DNA of 41,160 nt from an uncultured PS1 clade bacterium (GCA_902609025.1 CACLQD010000007.1:1-41160); one strand, 5' to 3'. Shown: positions 9,108 through 17,274, counted from the stretch's first letter. Numbers and translations are program-made. The notes: generated by a model from the sequence alone, not told the origin.

Positions 9108-9197
9108 GGAGGGGTGGCCGAGTGGTTGAAGGCACTGGTCTTGAAAACCAGCAGGCGGGCAACCGTCTCGGGGGTTCGAATCCCTCCCCCTCCGCCA
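9108..9197 (+). tRNA. tRNA-Ser(UGA)
   Basis: The cloverleaf folds by eye. Acceptor GGAGGGG (9108-9114) pairs with CCCCTCC (9187-9193), then discriminator G and encoded CCA (9195-9197). The anticodon stem CTGGT/ACCAG encloses the loop CTTGAAA with anticodon TGA at 9142-9144. A long variable arm (GGCGGGCAACCGTCT region) is as expected for a class II serine tRNA, and the T arm is GGGGG-TTCGAAT-CCCTC. It reads UCA and related serine codons. The stem GC content stands out sharply from the AT-rich surroundings. Confidence 0.97.
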
Positions 9198-9204
9198 AAA
9201 AAAA

Positions 9205-10893
9205 ATGAAAAAAGAAATAGAAGAAATAGTAAAAGAACTTTGTTCACCTAATGGTGAATTTCCAACAAAAATTATCGAATTAAATGGATATGAGTATTTA
9301 GCATTTGATTGGGGCCCAAAAACTCTTTTTGAATATTTTAATCTTTATAAAGAACATAAAAATAAAGAAATGATTGTTTATGAAGATGAAAGATGGACAT
9401 ATAAGGAGGCTTATAAATTTTCATCAGCTTTCGCTAATTCTTTAATTAATGACTTCGGGGTAAAAAAAGGAGATAGAATTGCAATAGCATCAAGAAATTA
9501 CCCAGAATGGATTTTTAGTTTCATAGCAATAACTAGTATTGGAGCTATTGCTGTTCCAATGAATAGTTGGTGGACATCTAAAGAACTTGAATATGGTATT
9601 GAAGATAGCGACGCTAAAATACTGATAGTTGATGAAGAAAGATTAAACAGAATTAGTAATCTCTATAAAAAAAATAATTTTAAGATTATTGTTATTAGAC
9701 CTGATAATAAAAATCATAAAAATAATTGGATATCATATTCGAGAAAATATCTTTCTGAAGAAATGCCAATATTTGATATTAATCCTTTTGATGACGCGAC
9801 AATCTTATATACCTCTGGATCAACAGGACACCCAAAGGGAGTATGCTCATCAAATAAATCTATTATTTCTACTTTACTTCAGTGGATGGTTGTTGCTACA
9901 GCAAGAAATATTAAGGATGGTATAATAGCTAATGAAGAGATTCAGCCTTCATGTCTTTTAACTGTACCCTTATTTCATGTCACTGGAAGCCATGCACAGT
10001 TTATGCTTTCATTTCTATCAGGGAGAAAAATGGTTATAATGCATAAATGGGACTCAGAAAAAGCATTATCTCTAATAGAAAAAGAGAAAATAACGACACT
10101 TAATGGTGTTCCAACTATGACATTAGAAGTTATGCGTGATGAAAATAGAAAAAAATATGATTTATCATCATTAAAGGAGCTTTCTGGGGGAGGAGCAGCA
10201 AGGCCATCTTCTCATGTAAAAGAATTAAAGAATGAATTTCCAAATGCCTCTCCTGGTTTAGGCTATGGATTGACAGAAACCAATGCAGCCGGCGCTGTAA
10301 TATCTGGTGATGATTATATTAATAGACCAGGCTCTACTGGAAAGCCTACTCCTCCACTAACTAAAATTAAGATTTTTGATAGCAATCACAAAGAATGTAA
10401 TGAAAATGAAGTCGGCGAAGTATGGATAAAATCAATTACTAATTTTAGTAAATATTGGAATAATGAAGAAGCAACAAATGAAGCATTTTTTAATGATTGG
10501 TTTAGATCAGGCGACTTAGGTTACCTAGATGAGGACAATTTTTTATATATTGTTGATAGAGCTAAAGATATAGTTATTAGGGGTGGAGAAAATATTTCGT
10601 GCCTTGAAGTAGAAGATGTAATTAATAAACACCCTAATGTAATTGAAGCAAGTGTCTATGGCGTTCCTGATGAAAGATTAGGAGAAAAACTCTGCTGTTC
10701 AATTTTTTTAAAAGAATTAAATGATTTTGATGAAACTGCATTCAATATATATCTTAAAGATTACATCGCTAATTTTAAAATACCTGAATATTATGATTTA
10801 AATAAAAACAAACTTCCAAGAACAGCTTCGGGTAAAATTTATAAATTAAGATTGAGAGATAAGACCAAAGCAAAATTAAATATTACTGACTAA
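9205..10893 (+). CDS. Acyl-CoA synthetase / AMP-dependent ligase
   Basis: Class I adenylate-forming enzyme that activates a carboxylic acid to its CoA thioester through an acyl-adenylate. Motifs in order: ILYTSGSTGHPKG (P-loop A3, about 200-212), GYGLTETNAAG (A5), SGDLGYLDEDNFLYIVDR (A7/A8), and catalytic Lys in LPRTASGKI near the C-terminus. The substrate is unknown; medium or long-chain fatty, or another organic acid, is possible. The ATG comes only 7 bases after the tRNA-Ser CCA end with no Shine-Dalgarno, yet the N-terminal residues (ELCSPNGEFPTKIIELNG) look like real family sequence, so a much later start is unlikely. The end overlaps the thioesterase gene tail to tail by 11 bases. Confidence 0.92.
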   Translation: MKKEIEEIVKELCSPNGEFPTKIIELNGYEYLAFDWGPKTLFEYFNLYKEHKNKEMIVYEDERWTYKEAYKFSSAFANSLINDFGVKKGDRIAIASRNYPEWIFSFIAITSIGAIAVPMNSWWTSKELEYGIEDSDAKILIVDEERLNRISNLYKKNNFKIIVIRPDNKNHKNNWISYSRKYLSEEMPIFDINPFDDATILYTSGSTGHPKGVCSSNKSIISTLLQWMVVATARNIKDGIIANEEIQPSCLLTVPLFHVTGSHAQFMLSFLSGRKMVIMHKWDSEKALSLIEKEKITTLNGVPTMTLEVMRDENRKKYDLSSLKELSGGGAARPSSHVKELKNEFPNASPGLGYGLTETNAAGAVISGDDYINRPGSTGKPTPPLTKIKIFDSNHKECNENEVGEVWIKSITNFSKYWNNEEATNEAFFNDWFRSGDLGYLDEDNFLYIVDRAKDIVIRGGENISCLEVEDVINKHPNVIEASVYGVPDERLGEKLCCSIFLKELNDFDETAFNIYLKDYIANFKIPEYYDLNKNKLPRTASGKIYKLRLRDKTKAKLNITD

Positions 10894-11263
10894 ATATACG
10901 AAAAGTTGCAGATGCTGCAGCTACTTCTTCTTCATTTTCATTTCGTAAAATTGACTCTGCAAATCCAATCGATTTACCAATTTTTACAACATTACCCTCT
11001 CCATAAAAAAACCCAGGATATGCAGAAGCTAAAAAAATAGTTTTAAGTTCAATTGTTGCGTGTTTATTATCATGCATTGTATGAAGCGCATGACCACATA
11101 ACATATCTAATGCAGTGGATAAAATACCACCAGTTATAACATTATTTCTATTGGCAAAACGATTATCTAATTTATATTTGTGAATTACATGGCCTTTTTC
11201 TATTTTTACATGCTCTCTATCCAATAATTCTCCAATGGGTGGTATTATAGTTAAGTCTTTCAT
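10883..11263 (-). CDS. PaaI-like hotdog-fold thioesterase
   Basis: Small single-domain hotdog protein of 126 residues, predicted to hydrolyse acyl-CoA thioesters. The 4HBT/PaaI pattern is visible: NVITGGILSTALDMLCGHAL (central helix after the GG turn, about 40-60) followed by strands ATIELKTIFLASAYPG and GKSIGFAES. AAAGGA lies 7 bases before the ATG. It is convergent with the acyl-CoA synthetase and divergent from the malyl-CoA lyase gene; a role with these CoA enzymes is an inference from location only. Confidence 0.85.
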   Translation of the reverse strand: MKDLTIIPPIGELLDREHVKIEKGHVIHKYKLDNRFANRNNVITGGILSTALDMLCGHALHTMHDNKHATIELKTIFLASAYPGFFYGEGNVVKIGKSIGFAESILRNENEEEVAAASATFRIFSQ

Positions 11264-11321
11264 ATGAAAATCCTTTTTTTGATATTAATAAGATAATTTG
11301 TTTTTTTAAAAAAGAAGATAT

Positions 11322-11350
11322 TTGCTCCTTTTAGTAAGTTGATGTATGTC
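11322..11350 (+). promoter_or_regulatory. Possible sigma70-type promoter for the malyl-CoA lyase gene
   Basis: TTGCTC and TATGTC are separated by 17 bases, with the start codon about 25 bases beyond. It lies in the 111-base divergent gap between the thioesterase and lyase genes. Confidence 0.35.
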
Positions 11351-11374
11351 TAAGAAATTAAACTGAGAAATAAA

Positions 11375-12427
11375 ATGACTTTTGGAAGAAAATTTTATGA
11401 ACCATTGGCTGATGGAGCTCCGAAACCTAAATCAGAAATAAATAATGATTTAGAAAGAGTAATTCATTTCTTTCCTCCGCATTTAAAAAAAGTTACAGAC
11501 AAGTTAGATAAAATTTCAAAAAAAACAGATGTAATACTTGGTAATCTAGAAGATGGAATTTCTCCTAAAGATAAAATTAAAGCAAGAGAAGAGTTTGTTA
11601 AAAAATCAAAAAAAATAAATCTCAAAAATACAGGCTTATGGACTAGAGTAAATGCTATATCTAGCGAGTGGTTTTTAGACGATATATCTATTCTTATAAA
11701 AGAATTGGGCAATACTCTAGATGTTATTATGCTACCAATGATAAATACTCCTGAAGAGATTCTATTTGCTGATCGAATTATTGCTCTTAATGAAGCTCAA
11801 AATAAGTTAAAAAAACAAATTAAAATTCATATAATTCTTGAGACAGCGGAAGGTGTTATGAATGTAGAATCTTTAGCTGCTTGTAGTCCTAGACTTCATG
11901 GATTTAGTTTAGGTCCGGCGGATCTTGCTGCATCAAGAGGTATGAAAACAGTTAGAGTTGGAGGAAGTCATCCTGATTATGGTATTTTATCTGACCCAAA
12001 AGATAAAATAACTAAAAGAAAATTTATTCAACAAGATCTTTGGCACTATTCCCTCTCTAAAATGATAGATGCCTGTGCTTCGAATAATATAAAAGCTTTT
12101 TTTGGTCCTTATGGAGATTTTGACGATGCTGAAGGATGTGAAATACAATTTAGAAATGCTTTTATTCTTGGATGTCATGGAGCATGGTCTCTTCATCCAT
12201 CACAAATCGATATTGCAAAAAAAGTTTTTTGTCCTAGTGAAGATGAGGTTGAAAAAGCAGCAAAAATTATTAAAGCAATGGGTGACGGTACTGGAGCAGT
12301 AAAAGTTGATGGCAAAATGCAAGATGAAGCTACTGTTAAACAAGCTAATGTAATTATTGAATTAGCCAAAAAAATTAGAAAAAAGGACCCTAAGCTATCG
12401 AAAAGTTTTTCTAAATATTTAACTTGA
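11375..12427 (+). CDS. mcl: L-malyl-CoA/beta-methylmalyl-CoA lyase, Chloroflexus type
   Basis: Predicted Mg-dependent lyase of the HpcH/HpaI/CitE superfamily that reversibly joins or splits acetyl-CoA or propionyl-CoA and glyoxylate (and, in the Chloroflexus enzyme, (S)-citramalyl-CoA to acetyl-CoA and pyruvate). From memory it resembles the about 348-residue Chloroflexus enzyme more than the about 320-residue Rhodobacter form: RVIHFFPPH and NLEDGI early, the metal ligand regions ILETAEG and LGPADLAASRGMKT mid-protein, then QQDLWHYS, FFGPYGD, GAWSLHPSQI and VDGKMQDEA near the end, the last holding the catalytic Asp region. Length of 350 fits. It starts the + strand run with hspQ 91 bases after it. 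Exact substrate range is inferred. Confidence 0.88.
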   Translation: MTFGRKFYEPLADGAPKPKSEINNDLERVIHFFPPHLKKVTDKLDKISKKTDVILGNLEDGISPKDKIKAREEFVKKSKKINLKNTGLWTRVNAISSEWFLDDISILIKELGNTLDVIMLPMINTPEEILFADRIIALNEAQNKLKKQIKIHIILETAEGVMNVESLAACSPRLHGFSLGPADLAASRGMKTVRVGGSHPDYGILSDPKDKITKRKFIQQDLWHYSLSKMIDACASNNIKAFFGPYGDFDDAEGCEIQFRNAFILGCHGAWSLHPSQIDIAKKVFCPSEDEVEKAAKIIKAMGDGTGAVKVDGKMQDEATVKQANVIIELAKKIRKKDPKLSKSFSKYLT

Positions 12428-12518
12428 TAGGTTAGTTAATTTAGGAATAATAATACTTACAAATTATAAGAAAAAGATTAAGGTAGAACATATCTAATTA
12501 GATCTTCTGGAGAATATT

Positions 12519-12845
12519 ATGGAAAGAGATGCTAAGTTCAAAATAGGTGAAATCGTTAAACATAGATTTTTATCATTTAGAGGTGTAATTTTCGATGTTG
12601 ATCCAACATTTAATAATACAGAAGAATGGTGGTTATCTATTCCTGAGGATATCAGACCAAAAAAAGATCAGCCTTTTTATCATCTATTAGCAGAGAATGA
12701 AGTGACAGAATATGTTGCATATGTATCTGAACAAAATTTACTTTTTGATGAAACCGGTGAACCAGTGAGACACCCTCAAGTCAACGAAATTTTTGGTACT
12801 TTTAAAAATGGTTGTTACGAAATTCAATCCAGCAAAATGCATTAA
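12519..12845 (+). CDS. hspQ: Heat shock protein HspQ
   Basis: Small protein of the HspQ/YccV family, known in enterobacteria as a hemimethylated-DNA-binding protein and Lon protease specificity factor. The family pattern is clear: KFKIGEIVKHRFLSFRGVIFDVDP at the start, then EEWWLSIP, DQPFYHLLAEN and a C-terminal YVSEQNLL...HPQV. Length of 108 is usual. GGAG lies 6 bases before the ATG. It is followed closely by the hexapeptide acyltransferase gene. Confidence 0.92.
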   Translation: MERDAKFKIGEIVKHRFLSFRGVIFDVDPTFNNTEEWWLSIPEDIRPKKDQPFYHLLAENEVTEYVAYVSEQNLLFDETGEPVRHPQVNEIFGTFKNGCYEIQSSKMH

Positions 12846-12859
12846 AAGGTTTTTTAATT

Positions 12860-13579
12860 TTGATAAAAGATAGAAGACCTTATTTCATAAGAAATTTAAT
12901 AGAAAATTATTATAAATTTTGGACTTATTATTTTATTAAACCGCAATTTAGATCTGTAGGTAAAAATCTCGATATCAACAAACCTTGGAATTTAGATATA
13001 TATGGAGATGATATTTTTGTAGGAAATAATGTTCACTTTAGAACTTCAAAAAATCTTATAACACAAATTTGTTCATGGAATAGAAATGATACTAATGCAA
13101 GAATACTAATTGGTGATAATGTTTTAATATCTCCTGGAGTAAGAATATTGTCAGCAGAAGAAATTTCAATCGGTAACAATGTTATGCTAGCAAGCAATGT
13201 TTATATAAGCGACTCAGATTGGCATAATGTTTATGATAGAATTAAAACCCCAGGTAAAAGTAAAAAAATAATAATAAAAGAAAATGCTTGGATAGGTGAA
13301 GGATCCAAAATTTCCAAAGGAGTAGTAATTGGAGAGAATTCAATTATCGGTTTAGGATCAATAGTGACATCAGATGTTCCAGATAATAAAATATACGCTG
13401 GTAATCCTGCAAAAGAAATTAAATCAATTGATATTGATAAAAAGATAAGAAAAAGAGAGGATCTCTTTATTTCTGATGACTATGATAAATTAATGAAATA
13501 CTTACTAAAAGAAGATCTAAAAAATAATTCTTTTTTAGGTTGGATTAGAACTCTAGTATTTCCAAAAAGAGGTGATTAA
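12860..13579 (+). CDS. Hexapeptide-repeat (left-handed beta-helix) acyltransferase
   Basis: Predicted O-acetyl- or acyltransferase with a left-handed beta-helix. Repeats of the [LIV]-G-x4 type run through the middle (IYGDDIFVGNNV, ILIGDNVLISPGV, ISIGNNVMLASNV, then IIIKENAWIGEGSKISKGVVIGENSIIG) and end with IYAGNPAKEIK, typical of the WbbJ/xenobiotic acetyltransferase group. DSDWHN probably holds the catalytic His. The ORF opens at a TTG (12812) inside hspQ; a TTG at 12860 with AAAGG about 10 bases upstream and start MIKDRRPYF is more likely. Possible role in surface glycan modification. Its stop overlaps the racemase stop by 4 bases. Confidence 0.82.
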   Translation: MIKDRRPYFIRNLIENYYKFWTYYFIKPQFRSVGKNLDINKPWNLDIYGDDIFVGNNVHFRTSKNLITQICSWNRNDTNARILIGDNVLISPGVRILSAEEISIGNNVMLASNVYISDSDWHNVYDRIKTPGKSKKIIIKENAWIGEGSKISKGVVIGENSIIGLGSIVTSDVPDNKIYAGNPAKEIKSIDIDKKIRKREDLFISDDYDKLMKYLLKEDLKNNSFLGWIRTLVFPKRGD

Positions 13580-14685
13580 AAAATAGATTTAACCTTTTCC
13601 TCACTTATTCCCCATTCCATTAAAGCAGTTTCATTGTGCTCACCATTTATAGCTGAAGGACCATTAATTTTTGACTCTGTTCTTGAAAATCTTGGCGCAA
13701 CATTTGGTTGAACAACTCCATCAATTTCTACGAATGTTTCCCTATCAATATTATGTTGGTGTTTTGGTGCCTCATTTATTGAAAGAACAGGACTAAAACA
13801 TACATCTGTTCCTTCCATTAAATTACACCATTCATCTCTTGTTTTTGTTTGAAAAATATCTTCAATTTTATCTTTTAAAAGAGGCCATTTTTCACGGTTC
13901 ATTTGATCATCAAAGTCAGGATCTTGAATATTGGCTTTTTCTAATAATAATGCATAAAATTGTGGCTCAATTGATCCAATGGAAACATATTTTTTATCCT
14001 TAGTTTCATATACATCATAAAAATGAGCGCCTGTATCTAATAAATTAGAACCACGTGTGTTTTGCCAAATTTTTGAACTTGTAAAACCATAAAACATAGA
14101 CATTAATGAAGCCGCACCATCAGTCATAGCACAATCGACAACTTGACCTTCACCAGAACTATTAGCCTCATGTAGGGCTGCTAACATTCCCATAGCAAGA
14201 TAAAGGGCTCCTCCGCCAAAATCACCAATAAGATTTAAAGGTGGTACGGGTTTTTCTCCTTTTCTTCCAATAGCATCCAATGCCCCAGTAAGGGAAATAT
14301 AATTGATATCATGACCTGCAGCTTGAGATAAGCTTCCATGCTGACCCCATCCGGTCATCCTCCCGTAGACTAATTTCTTGTTAACTTTAAAACAATCTTC
14401 AGGCCCAAGACCCAAACTTTCCATTTTTCCTGGTCGCATTCCCTCTTGAAGTATGTCAGCCTTGGAGACAAGATCAAGACAAATATCTAGATGGTGAGGG
14501 TCTCTCAGGTTAAGTACAACGGATTTTTTTCCGCGTCCTTCTATTATATGTTTTGATCCCCCTTTTGGAGATCTATCTATTCTTAATACCTCAGCACCCA
14601 TATCAGCCAAAAGCATGCCACAAAATGGGCCTGGCCCTATTCCAGCAAATTCAATTACTTTTACATTATTTAATGGTCCACTCAT
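13576..14685 (-). CDS. Alpha-methylacyl-CoA racemase-like class III CoA-transferase family protein
   Basis: Member of the CaiB/BaiF fold, closest by eye to alpha-methylacyl-CoA racemase (the Mycobacterium MCR type), which epimerises (2R)/(2S)-methylacyl-CoA. Visible: ELAGIGPGP-like start (EFAGIGPGPFCGML), GRMTGWGQ, the catalytic His segment AGHDINYISL, Asp in IGDFGGG and Glu in SIEPQFY, matching the MCR catalytic set. Length of 369 is right. GGGAG is 5 bases before the ATG. It begins 10 bases after ntrC and so is probably the third gene of the ntrB-ntrC transcript. A CoA-transferase role is possible but the racemase residues argue against it. Confidence 0.88.
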   Translation of the reverse strand: MSGPLNNVKVIEFAGIGPGPFCGMLLADMGAEVLRIDRSPKGGSKHIIEGRGKKSVVLNLRDPHHLDICLDLVSKADILQEGMRPGKMESLGLGPEDCFKVNKKLVYGRMTGWGQHGSLSQAAGHDINYISLTGALDAIGRKGEKPVPPLNLIGDFGGGALYLAMGMLAALHEANSSGEGQVVDCAMTDGAASLMSMFYGFTSSKIWQNTRGSNLLDTGAHFYDVYETKDKKYVSIGSIEPQFYALLLEKANIQDPDFDDQMNREKWPLLKDKIEDIFQTKTRDEWCNLMEGTDVCFSPVLSINEAPKHQHNIDRETFVEIDGVVQPNVAPRFSRTESKINGPSAINGEHNETALMEWGISEEKVKSIF

Positions 14686-14695
14686 ATTTTCTCCC

Positions 14696-16132
14696 TTAGT
14701 TGCTTTCCTGATCTATACTAATATTAAGTTCAGTAATTTTTTTTCTCAATGTATTTCTATTTAAACCTAATAACTCAGCAGCTTTCAATTGATTGCCATT
14801 CTTATTTTTTAAAACCTCCAAAAGTAAAACCTTTTCAAGTTCAGTTACAAAATAATTGTATACATCTCCTTGATATTCTTTGTTAATTTTATTTATATTT
14901 CTTGAAAGATAATTTTCTAAAATTTTTGAAAATTGATTGTCAGTATCTAACATTTGCTGGTCAAGCTTTTGGAGATTCAATATTTCTTCAGTGAGATCTT
15001 CATTCATTACATTTTCATCTGTATAAAGAGCACATAATTTCAGAATAAAATTTTCAAGCTCTCTTACATTACCCGGCCATTGATATTTCTCTAAAATTTG
15101 AAAAGATTCAGTAGTAAATTTTTTTGGATCAAGTTTTAGATCTTTTGCTTTGTCTAAAAAATGATTAACTAATTCTGGAATATCTTCTTTTCTTTCTCTA
15201 AGCGGGGGTATGCTAATTGGGACTACATTGAGTCTATAAAACAAATCTTCTCTAAATTCGCCTTTCTCAATAAGATTAGAGAGATTCTTATGTGTTGCAG
15301 CTATTATTCTTGTATCTGCTTGAATTTTTTCTTTCCCTCCAATTGGTGTAAACTCTCCCTCCTGTAAAACCCTTAACAACCTCGTTTGAGCATCTATAGG
15401 CATATCACCAATTTCATCTAAAAATAGTGTTCCTTTTTCGGCTAATTTAAATTTACCATCACTCTTTTGATGAGCGCCTGTAAAAGATCCTTTTTCATGT
15501 CCAAAAAGTTCACTTTCAATCAGATCATTAGGAATGGCAGCCATATTGAGGGCTATGAAAGGCTTTTCTGACCTTGTGCTATATTTATGTAAGGCTTTAG
15601 CTACCAATTCCTTTCCTGTACCGCTCTCGCCATAAATCATAACAGTAAGATCATTTTGCGATAACCTTGCTATAGATTTGTATAAATCTTGCATAGCAGG
15701 TGATCTACCAACAATAAGCTGTTTTTCAGATTCGTTTCTTATTTTAGTTTTGTTTTTAAGATTTTGCTTACTTTCTAATGCTTTCTTGATCAGCTTTTGA
15801 AGCTCATCTAAATCAAATGGCTTGGGCAAGTACTCATAGGCTCCTTGCTTTGTTGCAGAAATTGCTGTTTGTAAATTATTTTTCGCACTAACTACAATTA
15901 CAGGTAGGTTCTCTCTGTATTCAACTATTTGAGGTAAAATATCAAAAAGCTCTCCATCAGGAAGCATCACATCAGTAATCAATAAATCCCCCTTATTGCT
16001 TTCTATTAATTTCCATAGCTCTTTAAGGTTAGTTGCCATAAAAATTTCATAACCCAAGTCTTGAAGATATCTAGAAGTGACTAATCTAATAGACTCGTCA
16101 TCCTCAGCTATTATTAAAGTTTTGTTACTCAT
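14696..16132 (-). CDS. ntrC: Nitrogen regulation response regulator NtrC
   Basis: Sigma54-dependent activator of nitrogen genes, phosphorylated by NtrB. Receiver domain at about 1-120 with the acceptor Asp in LLITDVMLPDG; AAA+ domain at about 145-375 with Walker A GESGTGKELVAKAL, Walker B LFLDEIGD and sigma54-contact loop written GSFTGA rather than the common GAFTGA; Fis-type HTH at the end (NGNQLKAAELLGLNRNTLRKKI). Length of 478 is normal. CGGAG lies 7 bases before the ATG, and the ntrB stop is 1 base away, so the pair is tightly coupled. Regulation by the palindromes upstream of ntrB is inferred. Confidence 0.95.
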   Translation of the reverse strand: MSNKTLIIAEDDESIRLVTSRYLQDLGYEIFMATNLKELWKLIESNKGDLLITDVMLPDGELFDILPQIVEYRENLPVIVVSAKNNLQTAISATKQGAYEYLPKPFDLDELQKLIKKALESKQNLKNKTKIRNESEKQLIVGRSPAMQDLYKSIARLSQNDLTVMIYGESGTGKELVAKALHKYSTRSEKPFIALNMAAIPNDLIESELFGHEKGSFTGAHQKSDGKFKLAEKGTLFLDEIGDMPIDAQTRLLRVLQEGEFTPIGGKEKIQADTRIIAATHKNLSNLIEKGEFREDLFYRLNVVPISIPPLRERKEDIPELVNHFLDKAKDLKLDPKKFTTESFQILEKYQWPGNVRELENFILKLCALYTDENVMNEDLTEEILNLQKLDQQMLDTDNQFSKILENYLSRNINKINKEYQGDVYNYFVTELEKVLLLEVLKNKNGNQLKAAELLGLNRNTLRKKITELNISIDQESN

Positions 16133-16133
16133 A

Positions 16134-17219
16134 TTATGACTCCGACATTAATCTAATAATAAATTTTGTTCCTTGATCAGTTAAATCAAGCTCAATAGTT
16201 CCATTATGATCACTAACTATTTTGGAAACTATTGATAACCCAAGCCCGCCTTGGCCAATTTTCTTAGTACTTACAAATGGTTGAAAGATTTCTTGTGATA
16301 TTGAGGCTGGAATACCTGGGCCATTATCAATCACAGAAATTTTAATTGGTAATTTTATTCTTTCCTCACTTAATTTTTCTTTAATAATGAATCCATGCTC
16401 ATAATTAGTTGATAAAATAATTTCATTATCAGAGTCTGACTCATTATTGAATGCCTCTATTGAGTTTTTAATAAGATTAATAAATACTTGAATCAATTGA
16501 TCTTCATTACCAATAACATCTGGAATTGAAGGATCAAATACTTCTGTTATTTTTATTTTCTTTTCACTTGAATTAATCATAACATCTCTAACATGTCGTA
16601 AAATTGAATGAATATTAATTGGCTTTAAATCAATAGGAGTTGATGCATCAAAAACTTGAAGGTTATCTACCAGTCTTTTAATTCTATCTACTTCATTTAT
16701 TATAAGATCTGTCATGACAATGTCATTGCTTTCAATATTCTTCTCTAAAATCTGTGCAGCTCCTCTAATACCAGCCAAAGGATTTTTAACTTCATGCGCA
16801 AGAATTTGAGACATATTTGACATTGCTATTTTATTTTTCTGATTTTCATTCTGGAGTATTAATTTTTTTTCATTAAAGCCCTCTATCAAAATAATTTGAT
16901 AGTAATTGTCTGACCCTATCACTGGAGTTACCTCAACATCTACATCTTTATGTGAACCAGAAATTGGGGTTGATAGATCAACCCTATATTCTTTAAAAGT
17001 TGTTTCTGTATTAAGAGAATTATCTATTAAAGATAAAATTGGAGATGAAAAAGGAAGAATGCTTTCGATTGATTTTTCTAACAACACTTTAGAGCTTAAT
17101 TTAAAAAAATCCTCAGCAGCTGAATTCACCATATTTATAAGCTTATGCTCATCAATTATTATAATTGGAAAGGTAATTGAATTTATGACTTGCTTATGTA
17201 TATTAGTATCATTAATCAT
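16134..17219 (-). CDS. ntrB: Nitrogen regulation sensor histidine kinase NtrB
   Basis: Cytoplasmic PII-controlled kinase/phosphatase for NtrC. A PAS domain occupies about residues 10-110 (FPIIIIDEHKLINMVNSAAEDFF), followed by the phosphoacceptor helix ILAHEVKNPLAGIRGAAQ near 140 and the ATPase domain with N box NLIKNSIEAF, DNGPGIP and GGLGLSIV. No membrane segments, as expected for NtrB rather than NtrY. The ATG has only AGG about 8 bases upstream, and that AGG is part of the first of two palindromes. The dusB gene that usually precedes ntrB in alphaproteobacteria is absent. Confidence 0.94.
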   Translation of the reverse strand: MINDTNIHKQVINSITFPIIIIDEHKLINMVNSAAEDFFKLSSKVLLEKSIESILPFSSPILSLIDNSLNTETTFKEYRVDLSTPISGSHKDVDVEVTPVIGSDNYYQIILIEGFNEKKLILQNENQKNKIAMSNMSQILAHEVKNPLAGIRGAAQILEKNIESNDIVMTDLIINEVDRIKRLVDNLQVFDASTPIDLKPINIHSILRHVRDVMINSSEKKIKITEVFDPSIPDVIGNEDQLIQVFINLIKNSIEAFNNESDSDNEIILSTNYEHGFIIKEKLSEERIKLPIKISVIDNGPGIPASISQEIFQPFVSTKKIGQGGLGLSIVSKIVSDHNGTIELDLTDQGTKFIIRLMSES

Positions 17220-17225
17220 TTTAAT

Positions 17226-17242
17226 TGCCTAATTTTTAAGCA
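17226..17242. promoter_or_regulatory. Operator-like palindrome, site 1
   Basis: TGCCTAA-TTT-TTAAGCA is a 17-base imperfect palindrome (6 of 7 arm positions pair). It ends 7 bases before the ntrB start, so it would overlap the ntrB ribosome binding region. It shares the TGCCTAA half-site with site 2. The TGC...GCA ends and 17-base length resemble the enterobacterial NtrC site. Confidence 0.5.
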
Positions 17243-17253
17243 TTTATATATTA

Positions 17254-17270
17254 TGCCTAATAATTAGGCA
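17254..17270. promoter_or_regulatory. Operator-like palindrome, site 2
   Basis: TGCCTAATAATTAGGCA is a perfect 17-base palindrome in the ntrB/ispDF divergent gap, 28 bases from site 1 start to start. Likely bound by a dimeric regulator; NtrC is the natural candidate because ntrBC is autoregulated in many bacteria and the site has NtrC-like geometry. Confidence 0.55.
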
Positions 17271-17274
17271 AATT

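Noticed and set aside
12492-12503. Perfect palindrome ATCTAATTAGAT upstream of hspQ
   Set aside because: Short and entirely of the A/T-rich kind expected by chance here, with no second copy noticed. Could be an operator but there is no support.
9108-14685. Genomic island integrated at tRNA-Ser
   Set aside because: The accessory genes begin right at the tRNA 3' end, but I found no integrase, no repeat of the tRNA end further on and no composition change. tRNA-Ser near rlpA may itself be an ordinary arrangement.
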